Assembly (NCBI RefSeq): GCF_000739775.1
Contig: NZ_BBJH01000024.1
Location: 62,001-126,000, forward strand
Length of the DNA stretch: 64,000 nt
Origin: Paraburkholderia heleia NBRC 101817
Lineage (GTDB): Bacteria; Pseudomonadota; Gammaproteobacteria; Burkholderiales; Burkholderiaceae
Direction of reading: 5' to 3'
How positions within the stretch are numbered: position 1 is the first letter of the stretch; every line of letters starts with the position of its first letter. The notes under the pieces are model-generated. The model made no database searches. It saw only the letters and a program-made list of their open reading frames with translations, and was not told the origin of the DNA. Below are positions 46,637 to 54,200 of this stretch, in pieces. The position numbers and the translations under genes were made by a program.

Positions 46637-48070
46637 CTATCTTGAGCCGAGCCTGTATCCGTCGTTCAGCGTTCCCATGAAAGCGATGATGTCCTGGATA
46701 TCCTGGTCGGTCATCGCAGGCTTGTCGCCATACTGGCGGTCGAATGGCGCGTCCGCGACGTCGACATTTCCCTGGTACTTCGCCGGGATGTCGTTGTATT
46801 TCTGCACCTTGCCTGACGCATCCTTCGGATAGATTCTGTCCGGATTGGTGTTACGCAGGTTGTAGAAGTCCATCACCTGCTTCAGGTCGTGGTAGACGCC
46901 ATTGTGGAAGAACACGTGGCGTGTCGCCGCGTTGCGAAGCGTTGGCGTGAGGAACATTGCGCAATACTGCGTCTGCTGCACGAGGTCAGAACGGAAAGGA
47001 CCGCAGACACCAAGGTCGTAGAACTTTGGATCCTTGTTGCTGGGCAGCGTCGGATTGCGTGGCACGCCAAGCGCCTCGTATTGCGTGTCCGTGAAGAGTG
47101 GCGGGAGACCATCCCTGGTAGGCTGACTCAAATGGCAACCGGCGCAGTTGGCCTTTGCCGGGTCATTGAAGAGCCGTAGACCGCGAAGTTCTGCACGACT
47201 GAGGCGGACTTTCCCCTCAAGCCAGTAGTCGTATTTGCTTGTGAACTCGTGGAACGACTTGTCTTCGAACTCGTAACGTCCAATGGCGAACATTGCCTCG
47301 GAAACAGCGAGTTCGTGATTGTTAAAGAGGTTCGGGCCGAATAGCTGCTTCAAAGTCTGTGCGTATCTGGACTTCTCGAGCTTGGCCGAGACCTCATCGA
47401 CGCTGCCGTTGGCCATCTCCACAGGATTGAGCATCGGGCCAAGTGCCTGCCGCTGCAGCGAATCGGCACGGCCGTCCCAGAACAGCCCACCCTGCGGCAC
47501 CATCGCCGGTGCGGCTGGCGCGGCGCCGGCGATCTTGTTCGCGCGTTGCGTGCCCTGGGCGGCGGCCGCGACGTTGTTCAGATTGACCGCGGTATCGACG
47601 TCACCCTGGTCAGGCCCGATGCTGAACGGCGCCTGACGATAGAGATAAGTCAACGAGGGCGGCGGCCGGTAGCCCATCTGATCCATATGCGGCCCCCCGA
47701 TTTGAACGGACAGGTCGTTAGGCGGTCCGTACGCGTGCTCCGCGCTGTGACATGTGGCACATGACTGCTTTCCGGAGGCGGAAAAGGACGGGTCGTTGAA
47801 GAGCTGTTTGCCGAGCGTCGCGACGGCGCTAAGCGGAGCCTCCGGCGGTCGCACCAGATGCACCGGATGCGGGTTGGCGCCCGTCAGGTCTTCCACCATC
47901 AGTCCGACCCTGTCCGGCATACGCTCAGGATAACTGATGGCGTAGGCCGCTGCCGCGACGAGGCCGAGCCCGACAGCCACGCCTGCCGGCAACAGCCAGC
48001 GACGCACGGGCGCGGCGCCAGGGCCAGGTTGGCCGCCTGCGGAAAGATCAGATTGCACGGGAATGCTCAT
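46637..48070 (-). CDS. Di-haem cytochrome c peroxidase-like protein, membrane-anchored
   Basis: A 477-residue protein with an N-terminal membrane helix (LLPAGVAVGLGLVAAAAYAI) and a periplasmic part with two c-type haem sites: CATCH in GKQSCATCHSAEH and CAGCH in ANCAGCHLSQP. Family text includes ALGKQLFNDP-like TLGKQLFNDPSFSASG, LFWDGRADSLQRQALGPMLNP and TPTLRNAATRHVFFHNGVYHDL, as in CcpA/MauG-type di-haem enzymes. It is likely to reduce peroxides or to oxidise a partner protein. It follows the phosphoesterase gene (48195-49892) on the same strand with a 124-base gap and could share its promoter. Confidence 0.9.
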   Translation of the reverse strand: MSIPVQSDLSAGGQPGPGAAPVRRWLLPAGVAVGLGLVAAAAYAISYPERMPDRVGLMVEDLTGANPHPVHLVRPPEAPLSAVATLGKQLFNDPSFSASGKQSCATCHSAEHAYGPPNDLSVQIGGPHMDQMGYRPPPSLTYLYRQAPFSIGPDQGDVDTAVNLNNVAAAAQGTQRANKIAGAAPAAPAMVPQGGLFWDGRADSLQRQALGPMLNPVEMANGSVDEVSAKLEKSRYAQTLKQLFGPNLFNNHELAVSEAMFAIGRYEFEDKSFHEFTSKYDYWLEGKVRLSRAELRGLRLFNDPAKANCAGCHLSQPTRDGLPPLFTDTQYEALGVPRNPTLPSNKDPKFYDLGVCGPFRSDLVQQTQYCAMFLTPTLRNAATRHVFFHNGVYHDLKQVMDFYNLRNTNPDRIYPKDASGKVQKYNDIPAKYQGNVDVADAPFDRQYGDKPAMTDQDIQDIIAFMGTLNDGYRLGSR

Positions 48071-48194
48071 GGTGAAAACTCTGGACGTCAAATGAGAAAT
48101 CGAGCCAGTGCCAGACTGGCTCGACGGGGTTAGGACAGCCTTGGCGGCCCAGCCACGGACCCACGCGTCCGAAGCTGGCGCCAGAATGCCTGGC

Positions 48195-49892
48195 TTAGCT
48201 TGACTGCTTCGTCCCGTCAGTGTTCAGCAACAGCGTACGGGGTGTCGCCACCGACTGCGTGAAGTCGAACATGTTCATGATGCTGCCGGTGGTCGCGTCG
48301 TTCGAACCCTGGCCGATACGCTGGCCACCGAGCCAGTTGTCCTCGATGAACTTCACGACAGACGACTGGGTGACGAGCGTATCGTCGACGAAGTTTTTCT
48401 TCGCATACGGCGAGATCACGAGGAACGGTACGCGCGTACCCGGACCACAACGTCCGTTGACAGCGCCGCCGTTGATGCCCACGCCCTGCTTCGCACCCGT
48501 TGCGTTACAGACGCCCGGACCGTTGAGCTGGTCGGCACCGGTGACGGTCGAACCACCTGCGCTTTCCGTCGTCGTTGCATCGAACGAGGACGTCGTCGGA
48601 GGCGTGTAACGGTGATCGAACCAACCGTCGGAGTCGTCGTATGCAATGACGACTGCGGTGTTCTTCCAGTCCGGCTGCTGCATCAGGAAGTTGATGAGCT
48701 GCGTGTTGAAGGCCTGCTCGTCGAGCGGGTCGGAGTTACCCGGGTGGCCGTCGCCGACCTCTGGTGCCTTGATGAAGCTGACGGACGGGAAGTTGCCCGC
48801 TTGCACGGCAGCATAGAAGTCGTTGACGTCGTACTCGTGGTGGACCGGCGTTGCAGTGTTGTCCTTCGGATCGGTTTGACCGATGAGCGCGACCGACGTC
48901 GGCCGCGCGTGCGTCCCGTTTGCCGTCGAAGCGTAATACTGGAACCAGTTGTGGTGCGGACTGTAGTCGGTCGGCGAAGCGCCCAGTACGGACGAGTACG
49001 TCGTACGGCTGCAGCCGGTCGTGCCGTTCGCGTTGGTCGCGGTCAGGTCGAAGCCACCCATGAACCCGCCCCACGTGATGTTCTTCGCGTTGAGCAGGTC
49101 GCCGATATTCTTCGACGACATCGAGACCGTGCTGGTCTTGGACGAGCAGACGTCGCCGGTGGGATCGGTATCACCGATGAGCGACAGACTGCCCTGCGTA
49201 TCGTTGATCGTCGAGGAGCTTCCGATGCCCGGGACGGCGCCGTTGTTCGTGCCCGACACGACAGCGATAGCCCCCGGCGTCGACGGCCCGAAGGTGTCGG
49301 TGTAGGCGTTGTCGTTGAGCGCAAAGTTTTGCGCGTAGTTCCACAGGGCGGTAACCGTATTGCCGTCGTAATAGCCCATTACGAGGCCCTTCGTACCGAA
49401 CACACCGCTGCTGCTGACGGTGTTGTTACCCGTGTAGAGCGGGAACAGGTCCATCGCGCCATTGTTCTCGGCCAGTTGCTCCGGGGTGTAGTTGTGGTTC
49501 TGGCCTTCGGTATTGGCCTGCGAACGGTCAAGGCGGAACGAATTGGATGCATTCGCACCGTTCAGGGCATTTGCCTTCGTCGGGCTGTTCTGCAGCAGCG
49601 TAGCGTTCAGACCCACCACCGACGGCGTACCGGCCGCGGCCGTGAAGGCCGGCTCGCCGACCGGATTGGCGGCGTTGGGGTACGTGCCAAAGTAATGGTC
49701 GAAAGACCGGTTCTCGCCGAAGATCACCACCAGGTGCTTGATTGGAGTAGCGGTCTGAAGGGCATCCTGCACCGACACATTGGCTACCGGGGACGCCGGG
49801 GTGCTGCTGCTGCTGTGATTATCACTACCGCAGGCGGCCAGCACGAAGAGTGCTGCCGCAAAGGGGATGGGTAAGAGAGCTTTTCGAAACAT
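48195..49892 (-). CDS. Exported phosphoesterase (PF04185), lipoprotein
   Basis: A 565-residue hydrolase of the acid phosphatase/phospholipase C-like phosphoesterase family. The lipobox LAAC ends at Cys21, followed by a Ser/Thr/Pro linker. The core begins HLVVIFGENRSFDHYFGTYP (metal and catalytic residues in GENRSFDH, 59-66), continues with FGPSTPG-like residues, SPHHNWFQYY, and the second metal region VVIAYDDSDGWFDH, and closes with RVPFLVISPYAKKNFVDD and SSVVKFIEDNW. It is paralogous to the protein at 51242-52912. The activity could be phosphomonoesterase or phospholipase C; sequence cannot decide. Confidence 0.9.
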   Translation of the reverse strand: MFRKALLPIPFAAALFVLAACGSDNHSSSSTPASPVANVSVQDALQTATPIKHLVVIFGENRSFDHYFGTYPNAANPVGEPAFTAAAGTPSVVGLNATLLQNSPTKANALNGANASNSFRLDRSQANTEGQNHNYTPEQLAENNGAMDLFPLYTGNNTVSSSGVFGTKGLVMGYYDGNTVTALWNYAQNFALNDNAYTDTFGPSTPGAIAVVSGTNNGAVPGIGSSSTINDTQGSLSLIGDTDPTGDVCSSKTSTVSMSSKNIGDLLNAKNITWGGFMGGFDLTATNANGTTGCSRTTYSSVLGASPTDYSPHHNWFQYYASTANGTHARPTSVALIGQTDPKDNTATPVHHEYDVNDFYAAVQAGNFPSVSFIKAPEVGDGHPGNSDPLDEQAFNTQLINFLMQQPDWKNTAVVIAYDDSDGWFDHRYTPPTTSSFDATTTESAGGSTVTGADQLNGPGVCNATGAKQGVGINGGAVNGRCGPGTRVPFLVISPYAKKNFVDDTLVTQSSVVKFIEDNWLGGQRIGQGSNDATTGSIMNMFDFTQSVATPRTLLLNTDGTKQSS

Positions 49893-50309
49893 GGAGGTTC
49901 CATGATTTGTTGCTCAGCGTTTCCAGTTGGCGTGGTTTGGAATAGTGCTGCGCGGGGTTGTTGTTATGTTGCAGCCTTACGTTCGCTTTCGTTGTAAGGC
50001 AGCGCGCATTCAACCATTTGCGCATGACGTCCCGGGGACGGATGAATTTCTATTTCCTTACCCCTTATTAATAATTGCTTTCTATAAACGACAAACGCCT
50101 TTGCAGTTCCACGCCACGGTCGGTATCATCACCGGCCAGCTGGAACAGGGTTCGGTGATCGGTGCTCGCCTGAGGAAAGCTTTTACAACCGGATGATCAC
50201 GTAAAGGTCGATTGCCCCTCACCCTTGTTCCCGCACCCGCGCAGCGACCCTCAGGTCTGGCCCGTCGCGGCGAAACCGCCAAGGAACCCGGCAGAACAAG
50301 AAGGAATAA
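49893..50309. other. Divergent promoter region between phosphoesterase and regulator genes
   Basis: About 417 bases with AT-rich parts at 49890-49990 and 50040-50095. It should hold promoters for the leftward phosphoesterase and the rightward regulator. A hairpin at 49974-50000 (arms GCCTTAC and GTAAGGC) is the only clear symmetric element. No pho box consensus was recognised. Confidence 0.5.
49974..50000. repeat. Seven-base inverted repeat in the divergent promoter region
   Basis: GCCTTAC and GTAAGGC are separated by 13 bases, about 80 bases upstream of the phosphoesterase start on the minus strand. It could be a regulator site or an RNA hairpin in the leader. Confidence 0.4.
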
Positions 50310-51035
50310 ATGATCGTTCGCGTTGTGATCATCGAAGAGAACCTCGAAAAGGCCGAAGTCCTTTGGCTCAGCGCAGCGGACTGCGGCTTCAAACCAGAGA
50401 TCGCCTCGGACTTGACCTCGGCAGCCTCATTGATCGACGGGGATCCGCTACCCGACCTTGTGATTTTGACCGCATCGGCCAATGGTGGACGCGGCGTCAG
50501 TTTCCTCCAGAACGTGCGCACGAACTTGCGAACGCGATACGTTCCCGTTGTGGTCATTGGCGAAGATGAAACGGACACCGCCTGTGTGCATGCGCTCGAA
50601 GCAGGCGCCGATGACTACATCACTCGTCGGACATCCGCAGCCGAACTTTTCGCCAGGGTCAACGCAATCCTCCGGCCCCGGCAGTCACTTACGCGCCAAC
50701 CCGCTCTCACGGTCAACGGGCTAACCGTGCATCCCGACTCGCACCGGATCTTCACATCGCGTGATGGACAGCAGGTTGAACTGCAAGCGACCAGCAAGGA
50801 ATTCGAACTGCTATGCTTCCTCCTGTCTCGCCCCGACGAAGTGCTCTCGCGCGAAGCAATCCTTGCCGGAGCCTGGGAACATGGGCAACCTCCCGATACG
50901 CGTATCGTGGACGTACTCGTATACAGGCTGCGTAACATGATGCTCGGAACGGCCAGTGAGGGAACAATCCGAACTGTCCTGAAGTCCGGCTACCGCGTCG
51001 TAACCCAGGGAACGCAGCCGCAGACCGCACAGTAG
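50310..51035 (+). CDS. Atypical OmpR/PhoB-type response regulator lacking receiver active-site residues
   Basis: A 241-residue regulator with a normal winged-helix C-terminus (LQATSKEFELLCFLLSRPDE, VDVLVYRLRNMMLGT, TVLKSGYRVV). The receiver domain is degenerate: the phospho-acceptor Asp is Thr54 (PDLVILTASANGG), the acidic pair is Glu-Glu (VVIIEENLE), the switch Thr/Ser is Gly84 (VVVIGEDET), and the switch Lys is Arg106 (GADDYITRRTSA). The fold should remain, but phosphorylation by a kinase is unlikely. There is no histidine kinase gene beside it. It lies between two leftward phosphoesterase genes and is divergent from the first, which makes them its likely targets. AAGGAA precedes the ATG. 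Confidence 0.92.
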   Translation: MIVRVVIIEENLEKAEVLWLSAADCGFKPEIASDLTSAASLIDGDPLPDLVILTASANGGRGVSFLQNVRTNLRTRYVPVVVIGEDETDTACVHALEAGADDYITRRTSAAELFARVNAILRPRQSLTRQPALTVNGLTVHPDSHRIFTSRDGQQVELQATSKEFELLCFLLSRPDEVLSREAILAGAWEHGQPPDTRIVDVLVYRLRNMMLGTASEGTIRTVLKSGYRVVTQGTQPQTAQ

Positions 51036-51056
51036 ATCGATTCGCTCGCAGTGTGG

Positions 51057-51075
51057 CCGCAGGCAATGCCTGCGG
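51057..51075. terminator. Perfect GC-rich inverted repeat after the regulator gene
   Basis: Arms CCGCAGGCA and TGCCTGCGG meet around a single A, 22 bases after the regulator stop, in the gap between convergent genes. There is no T run. It may stop transcription from one or both sides. Confidence 0.45.
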
Positions 51076-51241
51076 GCGACGCAGGCCGAAAGACTGCGGC
51101 CGGTGGCGGCCGGCGAAAACGGTGGCGACGTGAAATAACGGAGCGCCCTTTCAGCGCGCGACTGAATGGCGAAGTGCGCCCCGCCGGCTGCATCAGCCGG
51201 GCTCGGGCGCACTCCAGTCATGCATGAAAGGCCAGCCGGCG

Positions 51242-52912
51242 TCAGGCGTGCGGTGCCTTGTCAAGAGCCAGGCCCGTTGCCGGATCGATGAACAGCTTGC
51301 GCTGCTCGAAGTGGCTCTTGCCCGGACGGTCGAAGTCGAACATGCCCATCATGTTGCCCGACGTCGCATCGAACGAACCACCACCGATGCGCTGACCATC
51401 GAGCCAGTTGTCCTCGATAAAGCGAACCACCGAAGACTGATCGATGCGCGTGTGGTCGACGTAATTCTGCTTCGCGTACGGCGAGATCACGACAAACGGA
51501 ATGCGCGTGCCCGGACCGCAGCGGCCGTTCACCGGCTTGCCGTGCAGTCCGTCCGGTGCCGTGCCCGAACCGCAGATGCCGGGGGCATTCAGCTGGTCAG
51601 CGACCGAATCGAACGACGAAGCCGTCGGCACGGCGTAAGCATGGTCGTACCAGCCATCGGAGTCGTCCCAGGTCACGACAACGGCCGTTTCATCCCAGTC
51701 CTTCTGCTGCTGCAGGAAGTTGACAACCTTTGCGACGAATGCCTGCTCGTCGAGCGGATCCGAATAACCCGCGTGGCCATCCTGGTAGGCCGGAGCCTTG
51801 AGGAAACTTACCGACGGGAAATTGCCCGCCTTCACGGCATTGAAGAAGTCGTCGGTATCGTACTGGTGATTCGCGGGGTCGCGCTTGCCATCCTTGCCCG
51901 CGGTGTGCCCGATCGCGGCGAGGGAGGCTGGACGCAGATGCTGCGGGTTCGACGTCGATGCGTAATACTGGAACCAGTTGTGGTGCGGGATGTAGTCGGC
52001 CGTCGAGGCGCCGACGACCGTCGACAGCGTGCTGCGCGAGCAACCCGTCGTGCCGTTGCTGTTCGTCGTCGCGAGGTCGAAGCCGCCCATGAAGCCGCCC
52101 CACGTGATGTCGCGCGCGTTCAGCAGGTCGCCGATGTTCTTGCCGGTAAACATCCCGGTGTCGGTCTTGCTGGAGCACAGGTCATAGGCCGGGTCGACGT
52201 CGTTGATCAGCGTGTAGCCGCCCTGGCCATCGTTCACGAAATACGAACCTGCGGCCGACGGTTGCTTCGTCGTCAGAACCGGCACATAGCCGTTGGTTTG
52301 CCCGGCCACCACTTCGACCGCGCCCGGCGTGGACGGACCGTACGTCGACGTGTACGCGTTGTCGCTCATCGCAAACTGCTGCGCGTAATTCCACAGGGCG
52401 GTGACCGTGTTGCCGTCGAAATAGCCCATCACCTGGCCAGTGGTGCCAAACGCGCCGACACCGCCGCTGGAGCCCTTACCCGTGTACTTCGGGAAGAGGT
52501 CGACCTTGCCGTCGTCATACGCCTGCTGCTCAGCCGTATACGCGTGGTTCTGGTCGGCCGTGGCAGCCTGCGTACGGTCGAGACGGTAGGGATTGGACGC
52601 GCCGGCGCCATTGGCGGGATTTGTGTTCGGGTTGCCGGTCAGCAGCGTGCCCGAAAGTCCATTGACCTGAGGCGTCCCCGGCTGCGCGTTGAATGCCGGT
52701 TCGCCCGACGGGTTCGTCGCATGCGGATAGGTCGCGAAGTAGTGATCGAACGAGACGTTCTCGCCGTAGATCACGACCAGATGCTTGATCGGAGTGGCCG
52801 TGTGTACGCCGTTCGGATGGTTCCTGTCATGGTCGTCAGCCGCACTCCATGCTACTGTCGATGCGAATGCTGCGGCGGTGAGCGAACCAAGTGCTACGTG
52901 ACGCCATTGCAT
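51242..52912 (-). CDS. Exported phosphoesterase (PF04185)
   Basis: A 556-residue paralog of the protein at 48195-49892. The signal peptide is MQWRHVALGSLTAAAFASTV then AWSA; there is no lipobox, so this one should be soluble or secreted. The core matches throughout: HLVVIYGENVSFDHYFATYP, IPHHNWFQYYAST, VVTWDDSDGWYDHAY, TRIPFVVISPYAKQNYVDH, SSVVRFIEDNWLDGQRI. AGGAG fixes the start at 52912. It ends in the gap after the convergent regulator gene. It lacks the Thr/Ser linker of its paralog, consistent with a different location in the envelope. Confidence 0.9.
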   Translation of the reverse strand: MQWRHVALGSLTAAAFASTVAWSAADDHDRNHPNGVHTATPIKHLVVIYGENVSFDHYFATYPHATNPSGEPAFNAQPGTPQVNGLSGTLLTGNPNTNPANGAGASNPYRLDRTQAATADQNHAYTAEQQAYDDGKVDLFPKYTGKGSSGGVGAFGTTGQVMGYFDGNTVTALWNYAQQFAMSDNAYTSTYGPSTPGAVEVVAGQTNGYVPVLTTKQPSAAGSYFVNDGQGGYTLINDVDPAYDLCSSKTDTGMFTGKNIGDLLNARDITWGGFMGGFDLATTNSNGTTGCSRSTLSTVVGASTADYIPHHNWFQYYASTSNPQHLRPASLAAIGHTAGKDGKRDPANHQYDTDDFFNAVKAGNFPSVSFLKAPAYQDGHAGYSDPLDEQAFVAKVVNFLQQQKDWDETAVVVTWDDSDGWYDHAYAVPTASSFDSVADQLNAPGICGSGTAPDGLHGKPVNGRCGPGTRIPFVVISPYAKQNYVDHTRIDQSSVVRFIEDNWLDGQRIGGGSFDATSGNMMGMFDFDRPGKSHFEQRKLFIDPATGLALDKAPHA

Positions 52913-53405
52913 ATTCGGCTCCTGGTTGGATTCGTATTGCCGGGGATGACCGCGGAGCCGGGGCGCGGAGATGTCCCTGATCCACATCACAATGCTTTCG
53001 CCCTTTAGGTAGGGAGGCTGCGCGGCACCGGTATTAGAACATCGGGGTATGAAGGCCCGGCGTCAGACTCCTTACGAAATATTTTCGCGGGAGGAATTTC
53101 GCTTCGGACGCGGCGCAATATTCTGACGAATGAAGTAAAGGGAGTCTCGCGCATTCACGCGCGGACGCCCTGTGCAACTGAACCGCGCAGTCAACGAGGA
53201 TCTGTGCACGCACAACTGCCATGCAGCAGTGAGCGAGTGCCAGTTGTTGCTCGTGAAGCGCAGACGGTCGGCGTGCCGCAGCCCCTTGATAGCTGCCGTC
53301 GAGCCAGGGCTTATGCGAATGGCAGAAGAGGATCGGATATCGTCCGCTGGCGATTGCCGCAGACTGATCCTCCTTCCGTCGAAAGGATAATCGCGATGGA
53401 AGCCA
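52913..53405. other. Intergenic region upstream of a phosphoesterase, no intact gene
   Basis: About 490 bases containing the promoter of the leftward phosphoesterase (AT-rich stretch at 53060-53130) and, to the right, sequence leading into the degraded recombinase. Small open frames on the plus strand have no recognisable relatives. The area may be the left edge of an integrated element now decayed. Confidence 0.4.
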
Positions 53406-54021
53406 TTGACGTTCGGCAGCGCGCGGCGCGTGCCATGGAACAAGGGAAGGCTGACCGGCCAGAAGCCACCACTGAAACTCAGAAAGATCTGGTCGATTCG
53501 TATCCGTTTGAAACGCGCAGGAAGCACGCGGGACCTGGCAATGTTCAATCTGGCGATCGACAGTAAGCTTCGGGCCTGCGATCTCACGAGGCCACGAGTC
53601 TCCGACGTTTGCCACGGCTCGCACGTGGCGGCGCGAGCAACCGTCATGCACCAGAAGACGCAGCGGCCGGTGCAGTTCGAGATCGCCGGGCAGACACGTG
53701 CGAGCGTAGAAGCGTGGATCAAGCGGCCGCTCTCGCGTCCGGTGACTTTCTGTTTCCGAGCCGGATCCACGGCTCGCCGCATGTGTCGACACGCCAGTAC
53801 GCCCATTGGATACATCGCTGCACCGGATCGATCGGACCGGACGATACGGCTACGGAATGCATCTAATGCACCGCACGAAGGCTTCGCTGATCTACCGCCG
53901 CACAGAGAACCTGCAGGTGGTGCGGGTGCCGCCCGGTCACTCAAAGCTCGATAGCACGGTGCGATACCTGGGAATCGAGGTCGACGATGCGCTGGAGATG
54001 GCGGAGCAAACCGACGTGTGA
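53406..54021 (+). pseudogene. Degraded tyrosine recombinase/integrase gene
   Basis: Text typical of a Burkholderia-type phage integrase family is spread over three frames: VPWNKGRLTGQKPPLKLRKI and RDLAMFNLAIDSKLRACDLT from a TTG at 53406; then GDFLFPSRIHGSPHVSTRQY after a frameshift near 53735; then RTKASLIYRRTENLQVVRVP with GHSKLDSTVRYLGIEVDDAL (catalytic Tyr in VRYLG) after a second shift near 53850. One conserved Arg site reads MHRTKA where the family has MRRTKA. Two frameshifts and several changed residues show it is not functional. Confidence 0.7.
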
Positions 54022-54200
54022 AGCGGTAACGCCGGACAGCGTGTGGACGCTGTCCGGCCACGTCAACAATTAAGATCCGTTAAGCGGCTATGGCGCTGGA
54101 GTTTCGGGGTCCGCCACCCCGGCGCGCGCAAGCGAGTCGATTTCACTTGCACCTGACGCTACGTCAGCTTCTATGGTTGACACCAACGACTGGGAAGGCA

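Noticed and set aside
51242..53008. 594-codon plus-strand open frame antisense to the second phosphoesterase
   Set aside because: The frame is basic and repetitive in Arg/Val/Ala with no family motif, while the opposite strand encodes a complete known protein; the same applies to 48612-49874.
53034..54061. Leftward open frames of 250-330 codons over the recombinase remnant
   Set aside because: They are antisense of readable integrase text and lack any family signal.
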